Part shown: positions 7,724 through 19,913 of the stretch, one piece after another
Numbering within the stretch: position 1 is the first letter of the stretch
Layout: the number at the start of each line of letters is the position of its first letter
Assembly (NCBI RefSeq): GCF_021922925.1
Contig: NZ_CP040786.1
Coordinates: 434,001 to 498,000, forward strand
Source: Clavibacter phaseoli
Lineage (GTDB): Bacteria > Actinomycetota > Actinomycetes > Actinomycetales > Microbacteriaceae
Reading direction: 5' to 3'
Length of the DNA: 64,000 bases
Program-made: the position numbers and the translations under genes
Notes under the pieces: generated by a model
What the model saw: only the letters and a program-made list of their open reading frames with translations
Databases searched by the model: none
Told to the model about the DNA's origin: nothing

Positions 7724-9027
7724 CGGCCGGCCCCGAAGAAGGCGGCCGCGTCCTCGACGCCCTGCAGCAGCAGGTCGACCTCGGCGTCGGTCGTGTGCAG
7801 GGTCCCGCTCGCGCGGGTGGACGCCGTGAGGCCGAGCCGCCGGTGCAGCGGCTGCGCGCAGTGGTGGCCGACGCGCACGGCGATGCCGCGGTCGTCGAGG
7901 ATCTGCCCCACGTCGTGCGCGTGCACGCCCGCGAGGTCGAACGCCGCGAGCCCGACGCGGTGGCCGTCGGCGCCCGGGCCGAGCACGCGCACGCCCGTGA
8001 TCCCGGAGAGACCCGTCACGAGCCGCTCCCCGATGCGTCGGCCGTGCTCCGCGATCCGGTCCATGCCGACCGCCTCGAGGTAGTCGACCGCGGCGCCCAG
8101 CGCCACGACCTGCGAGATGCGCTGCGTGCCGGCCTCGAAGCGCTGCGGCGGCGGCAGGAACTCCGCCGCCTCCATCGTCACGGTCGTGATCATCGACCCG
8201 CCTGTGAGGAACGGCGGCAGCGCCTCGAGCACCCGGCGGCGCCCGTAGAGCACCCCGATCCCCGTCGGCGCGAGCATCTTGTGCCCGGAGAAGACCGCGA
8301 GGTCGACGTCCAGCGCGCGGAGGTCGACGGGCAGGTGCGGCACGGACTGGCAGGCGTCGAGCACGACGAGGGCGCCCACCTCCCGCGCCCGCGCGACGAC
8401 GGGTCCGAGCGGCGCGACCCCGCCCAGCACGTTGGAGACGTGCGCGAGCGCGACGACGCGCGTGCGCTCCGTGATCACGTCGCCCAGCGTCTCGAGCCGC
8501 AGCGCGCCCGCGTCGTCGACCGGGATGAAGCGCAGCCGGGCGCCCGTGCGGAGCGCGAGCTGCTGCCACGGGATGAGGTTCGCGTGGTGCTCCGACTCGG
8601 TGACGACGATCTCGTCGCCCTCCCGCACGCGGATGGACGCGGGCGCGGCGGCGCTCCCGAGCCCGTACGCGACGAGGTTCAGCCCCTCGGTGGCGTTGGA
8701 GGTCCACACGATCTCGCCCGCGTCGACGCCCACGAAGCGCGCGACCTTCTCCCGCGCCTCCTCGAACTCCTCGGTCGCGAGGGCCGCGAGCGTGTGCGCG
8801 CCGCGGTGGACGGCCGCGTTGCGGTGCTCCAGGTACGCGCGTTCCGCGTCCAGCACCTGGCGCGGCTTCTGGGAGGTGGCGGCCGAGTCGAGGTAGACGA
8901 GCGGGTGGCCGTTCACCTCGGAGCCGAGGAGGGGGAAGTCGCGGCGGATCCGGTCGATCTCGTCGGCGGTCAGGCCGGCGGATCGCGCCGTGCCGTCGCC
9001 GGGGGCGTCCTGGGGGGCGGTGTGCAT
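7720..9027 (-). CDS. sufS: SufS-type cysteine desulfurase
   Basis: A 435-residue group II cysteine desulfurase that takes sulfur from cysteine, using pyridoxal phosphate, and hands it to SufU. Landmarks: LVYLDSAATSQKP near the N-terminus, EIVWTSNATEGLNLVAYG, the PLP-binding lysine in VFSGHKMLAPTGIGVLYG and the short loop carrying the active-site cysteine, RVGHHCAQP. About 25 extra N-terminal residues (MHTAPQDAPGDGTARSAGLT) precede the conserved fold. The start ATG at 9027 is the only good one. It forms a two-gene operon with sufU. Confidence 0.95.
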   Translation of the reverse strand: MHTAPQDAPGDGTARSAGLTADEIDRIRRDFPLLGSEVNGHPLVYLDSAATSQKPRQVLDAERAYLEHRNAAVHRGAHTLAALATEEFEEAREKVARFVGVDAGEIVWTSNATEGLNLVAYGLGSAAAPASIRVREGDEIVVTESEHHANLIPWQQLALRTGARLRFIPVDDAGALRLETLGDVITERTRVVALAHVSNVLGGVAPLGPVVARAREVGALVVLDACQSVPHLPVDLRALDVDLAVFSGHKMLAPTGIGVLYGRRRVLEALPPFLTGGSMITTVTMEAAEFLPPPQRFEAGTQRISQVVALGAAVDYLEAVGMDRIAEHGRRIGERLVTGLSGITGVRVLGPGADGHRVGLAAFDLAGVHAHDVGQILDDRGIAVRVGHHCAQPLHRRLGLTASTRASGTLHTTDAEVDLLLQGVEDAAAFFGAGR

Positions 9028-9097
9028 GCTCCGAGTCCATCGTGCCGCGGCCCCCGGCGCAACACGGGCGCCGGCAGGCGACGCCCGGAGACGCGGA

Positions 9098-9131
9098 GGG
9101 CGCCCCCGCGACCGTGGTCGAGGGGGCGCCC
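9098..9131 (-). terminator. Terminator of the alkaline phosphatase gene
   Basis: GGGCGCCCCC (9098-9107) pairs with GGGGGCGCCC (9122-9131), and the loop contains a further CGACC/GGTCG stem, giving a long bulged hairpin just past the stop at 9148 and before the sufS start. Confidence 0.65.
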
Positions 9132-9147
9132 GTGGCGGAGCTCCGTG

Positions 9148-10839
9148 CTAGCGGACGGTCACCTTGGCGGTGACGACCTTGCCCGTCTGCACCCCGGTCA
9201 GGGTGAGGGTGAGCGGTCCGCTCGTGGCCGGGGCCGTGAACGGGATGACGACCTTGCCGTCGACGACGTCGTAGGTGCCGACGAGGTCCCCGGCGGAGGT
9301 CGTGAGGGTCACCTGGCGGTCGCCGGCGAAGCGGTTGCCCGTGACGGCGATCTCCTCGCCCCGGTCGGGCCGGTAGTCGCTCGCGACGACCGACGCGCCC
9401 TTGCTGAGCGCTGCCGTGCCGCGGTCGAGCTTCAGCGCGTTCGCCATCGTGAAGAAGGTGTCGGTCTGGTCGGTGAGGCCGACGACGTTCGCCGCACCCG
9501 GGCCGTAGGCCGCGACGCGGACCTGCGTGCCCGTGTGCTGCTGCGAGCCGCCGAGGCCCGCGGTGCCGTAGGACAGCTTCATCACGCCGCCCTCGAGCGT
9601 GCGCACGGCGGCGCTGAGCGAGGTGGGCGGGGTGTTGTCCACGATCTGGCTGGAGTGCGCGTGGTCGGCCGTGACGATGACGAGCGTGTTGCCGTCCTTC
9701 TTCGCGAACGCCATGGCGGACTGGACGGCCTCGTCGAAGTCGAGCGTCTCGCCGATCTGGCCGCAGGGGTTCGCGGCGTGGTCCTGCTTGTCGATGCTGG
9801 CGCCCTCGACCTGGAGGAAGAAGCCCTTGCCGGCCTTCTTCGTGTCGAGCAGCGTGATCGCCTTGTCCGTCAGCGTGCGGAGCGAGAGGTCGCTGCCGAG
9901 GCGCTCCGGGTTGTCGGTGCAGGTCACCGGCGCGAGGTCGGCGCCGCCGACGGTCGCGGGGGTGGGCGCGAAGCGCGTCGGGAAGTTGCCGGGGGTGAAC
10001 AGCCCGAGCACGGGCGCGGTCTGGTCGGCGGTCGTCACGCCGGCGAGGCCGGCGGCGTCCTGGACGACCTGGTAGCCGCGCTGGTCGGCCTGGGCGAACA
10101 GGGTCTGGCCCTCGTAGCGCCCGGCCTTGGCGGTCTGGGTGAAGCTCGCGGATCCGCCGCCGAACGTGACGTCGGGGCGCGTGTCGAGCAGCTGCTCGCT
10201 GATGGATCCGAGGCCGCCGGCCGCGAGCGCGTCGTCGCCGCACGAGGCGGAGTCGGGCCCGTAGCAGGAGCGGCTGTCGACGTGCGCGACCTGGACCGCC
10301 GGGGTGGCGTCCTGGATCTCGGCGGTGCTGACGTCGCCGGTGCGCAGGCCGTTAGCCTTCGCGATCTCGGTGAGGGTCGCCTGCGGCTTCCCGTCGATGT
10401 CGACGCTGATCGCGCCGTCGTAGGTCTTCGTGCCGGTCGCCCAGCCGCTGCCGGTCGCGGCGGAGTCGGGCACGTAGTCCGGCTTGCCCTTGCGCTCGCC
10501 GCTGCGCTCGAGCGAGTACGTCGTGTACTGGCCGGTCAGGGGCGGGGCGTCGAGGCCCGGCAGGCGGCCGGCGGCGCCGTAGGCGTAGTCCCGGGCGATG
10601 GTGATCTCGGAGTCGCCCATGCCATCGCCGATGAGGAGGATGACGTTCTTCGCGGACGCGTTCTTGATCTCGGAGCGGATCTGGGCGGTCTGGTCACCGG
10701 CGAGGCGCTGGGCGCCGCCGTTCTGCGACAGCGCCATGCCGGCGGCGAACGCGCCGGCCGGCAGGAGGATCGTCGCGGCGACGGCGGCCGCGGCGATCGG
10801 GAGGACGCGGCGACGCGTCCGGGAGGGGGTGGTTGTCAT
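9148..10839 (-). CDS. Exported alkaline phosphatase (PhoA type)
   Basis: A 563-residue secreted phosphomonoesterase. The N-terminus has an Arg-rich start and a hydrophobic signal ending near AFAAG (residue 33). The metal and catalytic motifs of the PhoA family are all present: [15 protein letters not shown], the nucleophile Ser in [12 protein letters not shown], the metal-binding [25 protein letters not shown] and [15 protein letters not shown]. Some 90 residues after the catalytic domain (from about 475) form a predicted beta-sandwich ([20 protein letters not shown]) absent from E. coli PhoA, possibly for envelope attachment. Phosphate control would be expected; the leader carries a 20-bp palindrome (10882-10901) rather than an obvious PHO box. 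Confidence 0.92.
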   Translation of the reverse strand: MTTTPSRTRRRVLPIAAAAVAATILLPAGAFAAGMALSQNGGAQRLAGDQTAQIRSEIKNASAKNVILLIGDGMGDSEITIARDYAYGAAGRLPGLDAPPLTGQYTTYSLERSGERKGKPDYVPDSAATGSGWATGTKTYDGAISVDIDGKPQATLTEIAKANGLRTGDVSTAEIQDATPAVQVAHVDSRSCYGPDSASCGDDALAAGGLGSISEQLLDTRPDVTFGGGSASFTQTAKAGRYEGQTLFAQADQRGYQVVQDAAGLAGVTTADQTAPVLGLFTPGNFPTRFAPTPATVGGADLAPVTCTDNPERLGSDLSLRTLTDKAITLLDTKKAGKGFFLQVEGASIDKQDHAANPCGQIGETLDFDEAVQSAMAFAKKDGNTLVIVTADHAHSSQIVDNTPPTSLSAAVRTLEGGVMKLSYGTAGLGGSQQHTGTQVRVAAYGPGAANVVGLTDQTDTFFTMANALKLDRGTAALSKGASVVASDYRPDRGEEIAVTGNRFAGDRQVTLTTSAGDLVGTYDVVDGKVVIPFTAPATSGPLTLTLTGVQTGKVVTAKVTVR

Positions 10840-10881
10840 GGGGGTGCGGGTCTCCTCGGTGATGGCCCCTGGTGAGGGTGC

Positions 10882-10901
10882 ATTTCAGGTTCCGCTGAAA
10901 T
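10882..10901. promoter_or_regulatory. Perfect inverted repeat in the phoA/copC intergenic region
   Basis: ATTTCAG and CTGAAAT flank a six-base spacer, 43 bases upstream of the phosphatase start and 95 bases upstream of copC. In this GC-rich context such an AT-rich dyad is conspicuous. It could be an operator for a dimeric regulator or a leader hairpin; I cannot name the regulator. Confidence 0.45.
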
Positions 10902-10995
10902 ACGGGTCGCGAGGAGGACCGGAGGTGACCGGGAGGCGAACATCGTTGCGTCGGGTCAACTTCTCCGGCTCCCGGGCGCAGGGGATGATGGACCC

Positions 10996-11766
10996 ATGGC
11001 GTCTCCGCACCACCCCCGCACCCCGTCCCTCCTCCGTCGCGCCGCGCTCGCCGTGGGCGCCGCCGCGCTGGTGCTCGGGGGCGCGCTCATCCCGGCGGGC
11101 GCCGCGTCCGCGCACGACCGGCTCGTGGGATCCACCCCCGCCGCCGACGCCACCGTCACGGACGAGCCCGGCACCATCGCGCTCGACTTCAGCGAGGAGC
11201 TCCTCGCGCTGGACGCGCAGGCGTCGGGCTTCGCGATCCAGGTGGTCAACGCCTCGGACGGCTCCTTCCACGAGGACGGCTGCATCGCGGTCGACGGATC
11301 CACGGCCACCACCCGCATCGCGCTTGGCACGGCCGGCACCTACCAGGTCACCTGGCGCGCGGTCTCGAGCGACAGCCACCCCATCGACGGCACCTACTCC
11401 TTCACCTACGCGCCGACGGGCGACACGACGGGCGCCCCGGCGATCCTCGCGGCCCCCGCCTGCGGCGACGCCTGGGCGGGCAGCGCGGCCACCGCGACGC
11501 CCGAGCCCGAGGGCACCATGACCACGCAGGGCACGGAGTCCGCGGCGCCCGCGCCCACCTCGGACGCGCAGTCCGGCGCGTCGGTGCCGCTGGCCGAGAC
11601 GGCCGAGTCCACGCCCGTCTGGGTCTTCCTGCTCATCGGCCTCGTGATCCTCGGAGCCGCCGTGCTCGTGGTGGTCGGCGTGGTGCGCCGGTCGTCGCGC
11701 CGGTTCCCGGGCGAGGACGGCGAGAGCGTCGGCGGACCGCACGACGGCGCCGACGACCCGCGCTAG
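10996..11766 (+). CDS. CopC-domain copper-resistance protein, membrane-anchored
   Basis: A 256-residue exported protein. A signal peptide ends at GAASAH; mature His at this position is the N-terminal copper ligand in CopC proteins. Residues about 37-130 form the CopC beta-barrel (HDRLVGSTPAADATV, LDFSEELLALD, VTWRAVSSDSHPIDGTYSF with the Asp-x-His ligands). A Thr/Ala/Pro-rich linker of about 65 residues leads to one C-terminal membrane helix (VWVFLLIGLVILGAAVLVVV) and a charged tail. Family role: periplasmic/extracytoplasmic copper binding. A BlaI/CopY-type repressor gene is tail to tail, 17 bases away, a suggestive pairing. Confidence 0.85.
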   Translation: MASPHHPRTPSLLRRAALAVGAAALVLGGALIPAGAASAHDRLVGSTPAADATVTDEPGTIALDFSEELLALDAQASGFAIQVVNASDGSFHEDGCIAVDGSTATTRIALGTAGTYQVTWRAVSSDSHPIDGTYSFTYAPTGDTTGAPAILAAPACGDAWAGSAATATPEPEGTMTTQGTESAAPAPTSDAQSGASVPLAETAESTPVWVFLLIGLVILGAAVLVVVGVVRRSSRRFPGEDGESVGGPHDGADDPR

Positions 11767-11783
11767 CGCCGGACGGGACGGGC

Positions 11784-12155
11784 CTAGGCCCGGTCGTCCC
11801 CGCCGAGCGCCCGGCGGAGGGCCGTGAGGTCGTCCCCGTCGAGCGTGCCGGCGAAGCGCAGCAGCGCGGCCTCGCGGTCCTTCGTGGCCGCGAGCGCGCC
11901 CGACATGAGCGACGCCGCGTGGTCGGTGCGGGACCGGGCGGGCGCGAACGTGAGCGCGCGCGCCTCGTCCGAGCGCGTGACGAGGCCCTTCTGGCCGAGC
12001 CGGTCCAGCACCGTGAGCACGGTCGTGAGCGCGGGGCGCGGATCCGCGATGCGGGCGACGACGTCCTTGGCCGTCAGCGGCTCGTCGGCGTCCCACAGGG
12101 CGTCCATGATGGCGGCCTCGAGCTCGCCCCGGGGGCGCTGGCGTCCGATCGACAC
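11784..12155 (-). CDS. BlaI/MecI/CopY-family winged-helix repressor
   Basis: A 123-residue regulator. RGELEAAIMDALWDADEPLT is the diagnostic opening of the family, followed by the recognition region PRPALTTVLTVLDRLGQKGL and the wing VTRSDEARALTFAPARS; the C-terminal half is the dimerisation helices. I chose the GTG at 12155, which has GGGAG eight bases upstream; a longer frame to 12272 exists but adds 39 residues with no family similarity. Members control beta-lactam or copper resistance; the convergent copC gene makes copper sensing an attractive but unproven idea. Confidence 0.85.
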   Translation of the reverse strand: MSIGRQRPRGELEAAIMDALWDADEPLTAKDVVARIADPRPALTTVLTVLDRLGQKGLVTRSDEARALTFAPARSRTDHAASLMSGALAATKDREAALLRFAGTLDGDDLTALRRALGGDDRA

Positions 12156-12281
12156 GGGCGTCTCCCCTCGGGACGGATGGCGGGTGGAAGAGACGATCCT
12201 AACTCCGCGCGCTGCCGCGACGACGCCCGGCCCGGCCGCCGCGATCAGCCGCCGCCCCGCCGGATCGGGCACGATGGGGGC

Positions 12282-12737
12282 ATGACCGATTCACAGGACC
12301 GAGAGCCCACCCCCCTCGAGCAGGCCATCGCGCGCGGCCAGGCGGGCGAGTCCGACATGACCGCCGTCCTCACGGAGTTCATCAACACGACGGTCGTGGT
12401 GCCCACCGCCACGCCCCTCACTCCCGAGACCGACCAGCTGCAGCCCGTCCTCTTCGACCGCGACGGCGTGCCCATGCTCGCCGCGTTCACGCACGAGGAC
12501 CGGATCGACGAGAAGGTGACGAGCGTCGCCGACCACGTCGCCACGATCCCCGCCGCCGAGCTCGTCCAGGCGATCCCCGAGGGCACCGGCCTCGTCATCA
12601 ACGTCGGCACCACCGACGGCTTCGAGATGATGCCCGAGGGCGTCGCGCAGCTCGCCGACGACGTGCGCCGCGTCATCGACCAGGACGAGGACGGCGCGCC
12701 GCAGGCCCCCGCCGCGCCCTCGCCCGACGCGATCTGA
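12282..12737 (+). CDS. SseB-family protein
   Basis: A 151-residue soluble protein with the SseB N-terminal domain pattern: TPLEQAIARGQAGESDMTAV, a strand FINTTVVVPTA, QPVLFDRDGVPMLAAFTHED and AELVQAIPEGTGLVINVGTT. Proteins of this fold are widespread in actinobacteria without a firm function (E. coli SseB is only loosely described as enhancing serine sensitivity). The short acidic Ala/Pro tail is disordered. The start ATG at 12282 follows GGGGG. It is transcribed away from the BlaI-like gene. Confidence 0.75.
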   Translation: MTDSQDREPTPLEQAIARGQAGESDMTAVLTEFINTTVVVPTATPLTPETDQLQPVLFDRDGVPMLAAFTHEDRIDEKVTSVADHVATIPAAELVQAIPEGTGLVINVGTTDGFEMMPEGVAQLADDVRRVIDQDEDGAPQAPAAPSPDAI

Positions 12738-12761
12738 TCCCGCGGGTCGACCCGACCACCC

Positions 12762-12795
12762 GACGCCGCCGCGTCCTCCCGGACGCGGCGGCGTC
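12762..12795 (+). terminator. Perfect 15-bp hairpin terminator
   Basis: GACGCCGCCGCGTCC (12762-12776) and its exact complement (12781-12795) enclose a TCCC loop, 25 bases past the SseB-like stop and ahead of the gcv promoter. Confidence 0.7.
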
Positions 12796-12855
12796 GTCGC
12801 GTCCGGCGGAGGGGATCGGCCGGGAATCGTCACACGGCGGAAACGTCCCGCTCGA

Positions 12856-12861
12856 TATGCT
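12856..12861 (+). promoter_or_regulatory. Candidate -10 element of the gcv operon
   Basis: TATGCT preceded by GA, about 25 bases before the first riboswitch stem. No convincing -35 is visible at standard spacing. Confidence 0.45.
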
Positions 12862-12884
12862 GGGACGCGTAACACGGCCGCGCA

Positions 12885-13069
12885 CGCATCGCGGGAGAGC
12901 TCCTCCGGGAGCACCGAAGGAGCAAGCCTCCCCGCCAATCTCTCAGGTCCACGTACCGCGATGCACTGGCCACTCTGAAAAGCAGCCGTCCCGCACGGCT
13001 CGCCCACGGTGAAAGCACCGTCCTCGGACGGCGCGAAGCTCTCAGGCCCATGACAGAGGGGGAGTCCCG
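12885..13069 (+). promoter_or_regulatory. Tandem glycine riboswitch (two aptamers)
   Basis: The 369 bases between the SseB-like gene and gcvT hold a two-aptamer glycine riboswitch. Aptamer 1 (about 12885-12966) has the closing stem GCATCGCGG/CCGCGATGC and the conserved GGAGCACCGAAGGAGCAAGC followed by CCAATCTCTCAGG. Aptamer 2 (about 12966-13069) has CACTCTGAAAAGCAG, a GGTGAAAGCACC hairpin, GCGAAGCTCTCAGG and closing GACAGAGGGGG. Glycine binding is expected to switch on the glycine-cleavage operon that begins 38 bases later. The expression platform is not obvious: there is no terminator hairpin with U-tract before gcvT, so control of ribosome access is possible. Confidence 0.92.
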
Positions 13070-13106
13070 CATCCGGCGTCCGAGCCGGGGAAGACCGGAG
13101 GACTCC

Positions 13107-14327
13107 ATGACCGACGCACCCGCCGACACCGCGCCCGCCGCGGCGGCCGCGGCCCCGCCCCGCCGATCCCCTTTGCACGCCGTGCACGAGGCGGCCGGCG
13201 CCTCCTTCACCGACTTCGCCGGCTGGCTCATGCCGGTGCGCTACACGAGCGACCTCGCCGAGCACCGCGCCGTGCGCGAGGCCGCCGGCATCTTCGACAT
13301 CTCGCACATGGCCGAGATCGCCGTCGAGGGGGAGGGAGCCGCCGCGTTCCTCGACTCCGTCCTCGCCGGCGAGCTGTCCGCCATCGCCGAGTGGCAGGCG
13401 AAGTACACGCTGCTGCTGGATCCCTCGGGCGGCATCGTCGACGACCTCATCGTCTACCGCACCGGCGAGGAGTCCTTCCTGGTCGTCGCCAACGCCGGCA
13501 ACCACGACCCCGTGCTCGCCGTCCTCACCGAGGCGGCCGCGGGCCGCGACGACGTGGAGGTCGACGACGCGAGCGACGACGTCGCGCTCATCGCCGTCCA
13601 GGGCCCGGTGTCCCGCGCGATCCTCGAGACCACCGCCGGGCTCGAGACCGAGACGCCGCTCGAGGCGCTCCGCTACTACCGCGCCACGGCCGCGCGCTTC
13701 GCCGGCCAGGACGTCCTCGTCGCCCGCACCGGCTACACGGGCGAGGACGGCTACGAGCTGTACGTCGCGACCGAGGACGCCGTCGCCCTGTGGGAGGCGC
13801 TCGTCGCGGCCGGCACGCCGCTCGGTCTCCTGGACACCGGCCTCGCCTGCCGCGACACGCTCCGCCTCGAGGCGGGCATGCCGCTCTACGGCCACGAGCT
13901 CGGCCTCCACACGCTGCCCGTGCAGGCCGGCCTCGGCAAGGTGGTCGCGCTCGCCAAGGAGGGCGACTTCCGCGGGCGCGCCGCCGTGGAGAGGGGCCCG
14001 GATCCCGTCGCCCGCGTGCTCGTCGGGCTCGTCACCGAGGGCCGCCGCGCGCCCCGCGCCGACTACCCCGTCTACGCCGAGGAGGCCGCGGGCGACTCCG
14101 CCGCCGGCCTCGAGGCCGTCATGGACGCGACCGAGGGCGCCGTCGCGCCCGTCGGCACCGTCACGAGCGGCGCCCTGTCGCCCACGCTCGGCCACCCCGT
14201 CGCCATGGCGTACGTGGATCCCTCGCTCGCCGCCCCCGGCACGCGCCTCGCCGTCGACGTCCGCGGCACGCGCGTGCCCGCCACCGTCGTGACCCTCCCC
14301 TTCTACTCGCGAAAGGCCACCGCATGA
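13107..14327 (+). CDS. gcvT: Glycine cleavage system T protein (aminomethyltransferase)
   Basis: A 406-residue tetrahydrofolate-dependent enzyme that releases ammonia from the aminomethyl group on GcvH and makes 5,10-methylene-THF. Landmarks: [41 protein letters not shown], the folate-site [14 protein letters not shown] and [20 protein letters not shown]. About 20 Ala/Pro-rich residues precede the conserved start. ATG at 13107 follows CGGAGGACTCC. First gene of gcvT-gcvH-gcvP, downstream of the glycine riboswitch. Confidence 0.97.
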   Translation: MTDAPADTAPAAAAAAPPRRSPLHAVHEAAGASFTDFAGWLMPVRYTSDLAEHRAVREAAGIFDISHMAEIAVEGEGAAAFLDSVLAGELSAIAEWQAKYTLLLDPSGGIVDDLIVYRTGEESFLVVANAGNHDPVLAVLTEAAAGRDDVEVDDASDDVALIAVQGPVSRAILETTAGLETETPLEALRYYRATAARFAGQDVLVARTGYTGEDGYELYVATEDAVALWEALVAAGTPLGLLDTGLACRDTLRLEAGMPLYGHELGLHTLPVQAGLGKVVALAKEGDFRGRAAVERGPDPVARVLVGLVTEGRRAPRADYPVYAEEAAGDSAAGLEAVMDATEGAVAPVGTVTSGALSPTLGHPVAMAYVDPSLAAPGTRLAVDVRGTRVPATVVTLPFYSRKATA

Positions 14328-14691
14328 CCGACCAGACCAGCCTCCAGTACACCGCCGAGCACGAGTGGGTGCAGGTCGACGGCGACGTCGCGACCGTCGG
14401 CATCACGGCCTACGCCGCCGACAAGCTCGGCGACGTCGTCTTCGTCGAGCTGCCCGCCGTGGGCGACGAGCTCTCCGGCGGCGAGGTCGTCGGCGAGATC
14501 GAGTCGACCAAGTCGGTCGGCGAGCTGTTCGCGCCCATCGACGGCACGGTCACCGAGGTCAACGACGACGTCGTGGCCTCGCCCGACCTCGTCAACAGCG
14601 ACCCCTTCGGCGCCGGCTGGCTCGTGAAGGTGCGCTTCGAGGCGCTCCCCGCGCTCCTCAGCCACGACGAGTACGTCGCGCTGGTGGGCGA

Positions 14692-14695
<4 letters not shown>
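14324..14695 (+). CDS. gcvH: Glycine cleavage system H protein (lipoyl carrier)
   Basis: A 123-residue shuttle protein whose lipoyl arm carries the aminomethyl group from GcvP to Gcv[20 protein letters not shown] is the family opening; the lipoylated lysine is in [17 protein letters not shown]; it ends with [11 protein letters not shown] and a C-terminal helix. The ATG at 14324 overlaps the gcvT stop (ATGA), so the two are translationally coupled. Confidence 0.97.
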
Positions 14696-17667
<2,972 letters not shown>

Positions 17668-17716
17668 TCCGACGCGATCGATCCGGCACGCACGACGCAC
17701 GCACGCGCGCACCGAC

Positions 17717-17750
17717 GAGGGCGGCGGGACCCACGGGTCCCGCCGCCCTC
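17717..17750. terminator. Perfect 15-bp hairpin between gcvP and actP-like gene
   Basis: GAGGGCGGCGGGACC (17717-17731) pairs exactly with 17736-17750 around CACG. The flanking genes converge, so it can stop transcription from both. Confidence 0.7.
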
Positions 17751-17778
17751 GCGGCGTCTCCGGCCGGGACGCGGCCCG

Positions 17779-19401
17779 CTAGTGCTCCGTCGCCTTCTCC
17801 GCGCCGTGCCCGGTGAGCGACCGGACGTCCATCTCGGCCGCGACGAGCGGGTCCTCCTTGCGCGACGACGTCACCGTCCCGATCCAGCCGAGCAGGAACC
17901 CGACGGGGATCGACACGATCCCGGGGTTGCTCAGCGGGAACCACGAGAAGTCGGCCCCCGGGATCATCGACGTCTCCGCGCCCGACACGACGGGCGAGAA
18001 CGCGATCAGCACGAGCGCCGTCCCGAGCCCGCCGTACATGCTGAGCACCGCGCCCCGCGTGGAGAAGCGCCGCCAGTAGAGGGAGTAGAGGATGGTCGGC
18101 AGGTTCGCGCTCGCGGCCACCGCGAACGCGAGCGCCACGAGGAACGCCACGTTCTGCCCGTTCGCGCCGATGCCCGCGACGATCGAGACGATGCCGATCA
18201 CGACCACCGTGATCCGCGCGACCCGCACCTCGCCGTTCGCCGAGACCTGCCCCTTCTTGATGACGCTGCCGTACACGTCGTGCGCGAAGGACGCCGCCGC
18301 CGTGATGGTGAGGCCGGCGACCACCGCCAGGATCGTCGCGAACGCGACCGCCGCGATGATGCCCAGCAGGATCGGCCCGCCCAGCTCGAGCGCCAGGAGC
18401 GGCGCCGCGGAGTTCACGCCGCCCGGTGCAGCGAGGATCCGCTCGCTCCCGAGCAGCGCGCCCGCGCCGTAGCCGAGCACCAGGGTGAAGAGGTAGAAGA
18501 TCCCGATGAGCCAGATCGCCCAGACGACGCTGCGACGCGCCTCCTTCGCGGTCGGCACCGTGTAGAAGCGCATGAGCACGTGGGGGAGGCCCGCCGTGCC
18601 GAGCACCAGCGCGAGCGCGAGCGACAGGAAGTCGAGCTTCGTGATCCCGGTGAGTCCGTACTGGTTGCCGGGCTCGAGCACGGGCTTGTCGGTCGCGGCC
18701 GCCGCGGCGCCGAGCAGCTCGGACACGTCGAACCCGTGGATCGCCAGCACCCACACGGTCATGACGGCGGCGCCCGCGATGAGCAGGCACGCCTTGATGA
18801 TCTGCACCCAGGTCGTGCCCTTCATCCCGCCGACGAGCACGTAGACGATCATCAGCGCGCCCACCACCGCGATCACGAGCGACTGCCCGAGCCGGTCGTC
18901 GATCCCGAGCAGCAGCGAGACGAGCCCGCCCGCGCCCGCCATCTGCGCGAGCAGGTAGAAGAAGCAGACCGCGAGCGTCGTGGTCGCCGCGGCGAGACGC
19001 ACGGGCCGCTGCTTGAGCCGGAAGCTCAGCACGTCGGCCATCGTGAACTTGCCCGTGTTGCGCATGAGCTCCGCCACGAGCAGCAGCGCCACGAGCCACG
19101 CGACCAGGAACCCGATCGAGTAGAGGAACCCGTCGTACCCGTTGATCGCGATGGCCCCCACGATCCCGAGGAACGACGCCGCCGAGAGGTAGTCGCCCGC
19201 GATCGCGGTGCCGTTCTGGGGGCCGGTGAAGGAGCGTCCGGCCGCGTAGTAGTCGGCGGCGGTCGAGTTGTTCCGGCTGGCGCGGAACACGATCACGAGG
19301 GTGATGACCACGAACGCCCCGAAGATCGAGATGTTGAGGACGGGGTCGCCCGTGTCGGTCGCGGGCGTCGTCGCCATCACGACGACGGTCGGCGCGGTCA
19401 C
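17779..19401 (-). CDS. actP: Sodium/solute symporter, ActP-type acetate (monocarboxylate) permease
   Basis: A 540-residue inner-membrane protein of the SSS family with about 13 helices. Typical ActP features: ADYYAAGRSFTGPQNGTAIA, GDYLSAASFLGIVGAIAING, GLPHVLMRFYTVPTAKEARR and a long hydrophobic core. It imports acetate or other short monocarboxylates with a cation. The GTG at 19401 overlaps the stop of the DUF485 gene (GTGA); the ATG eight codons in is the alternative. Pairing of ActP with a DUF485 (YjcH) membrane protein is the standard bacterial arrangement. Confidence 0.9.
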   Translation of the reverse strand: MTAPTVVVMATTPATDTGDPVLNISIFGAFVVITLVIVFRASRNNSTAADYYAAGRSFTGPQNGTAIAGDYLSAASFLGIVGAIAINGYDGFLYSIGFLVAWLVALLLVAELMRNTGKFTMADVLSFRLKQRPVRLAAATTTLAVCFFYLLAQMAGAGGLVSLLLGIDDRLGQSLVIAVVGALMIVYVLVGGMKGTTWVQIIKACLLIAGAAVMTVWVLAIHGFDVSELLGAAAAATDKPVLEPGNQYGLTGITKLDFLSLALALVLGTAGLPHVLMRFYTVPTAKEARRSVVWAIWLIGIFYLFTLVLGYGAGALLGSERILAAPGGVNSAAPLLALELGGPILLGIIAAVAFATILAVVAGLTITAAASFAHDVYGSVIKKGQVSANGEVRVARITVVVIGIVSIVAGIGANGQNVAFLVALAFAVAASANLPTILYSLYWRRFSTRGAVLSMYGGLGTALVLIAFSPVVSGAETSMIPGADFSWFPLSNPGIVSIPVGFLLGWIGTVTSSRKEDPLVAAEMDVRSLTGHGAEKATEH

Positions 19402-19805
19402 CGTCGGCCGCCCTTCCGGCGGGTCGGCGGCGTCGATCCGCGCGGCCCCTCGAGCGCGACGCGCTCCCGCTCCTCCAGGTCCGCGCGGATCTCCGCGGAG
19501 ATCGGATCGAAGCGGGAGTTCGCCCGGCTCACGTACCAGGTGGTGATCGCGAACGTCGTGACGAACTGCCCGAGACCGAGCAGGATCCCGAGGTTCACGT
19601 TCCCGATGACGGGCGTGGACATGAAGTCGTGCGCGTAGTCGGACAGCAGCACGAACGCGAAGTACCAGACGAGGAACGCCACGGCGAGCGGGAAGACGAA
19701 GCTGCGGTGCGCGCGCTTCAGCTCCCGGAACCGGGCCGAGTCCTCGACCTCCAGGTAGTCGACGGCCGGCCGGGGGTCCCCGGACGGATGAGCGGCGTCG
19801 CCCAT
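19398..19805 (-). CDS. DUF485 membrane protein (YjcH-like, symporter partner)
   Basis: A 135-residue protein with two membrane helices (residues about 36-56, FPLAVAFLVWYFAFVLLSDY, and about 70-92, LGILLGLGQFVTTFAITTWY), the loop between them carrying AHDFMSTPVIGNVN, as in DUF485 proteins. The C-terminus is charged (SRFDPISAEIRADLEERER). It is encoded upstream of, and translationally coupled to, the ActP-type permease; such partners are thought to assist or tune the transporter. ATG at 19805 has GAGGAG five bases before it. Confidence 0.88.
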   Translation of the reverse strand: MGDAAHPSGDPRPAVDYLEVEDSARFRELKRAHRSFVFPLAVAFLVWYFAFVLLSDYAHDFMSTPVIGNVNLGILLGLGQFVTTFAITTWYVSRANSRFDPISAEIRADLEERERVALEGPRGSTPPTRRKGGRR

Positions 19806-19913
19806 GAGATCTCCTCGAGATACGGCCGCACCTCGTCGTGCGGCATTCCCAGGTTAGGCACAGGCACGGGTGATCCGCCAGGGCAGCGCCCCCGGTCGCC
19901 GCGCGGGCGCCGG

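Noticed and set aside
12001..12272. Longer 162-residue form of the BlaI-like repressor starting at 12272
   Set aside because: The added residues have no family similarity, and the GTG at 12155 has a well-placed ribosome site at the natural domain start.
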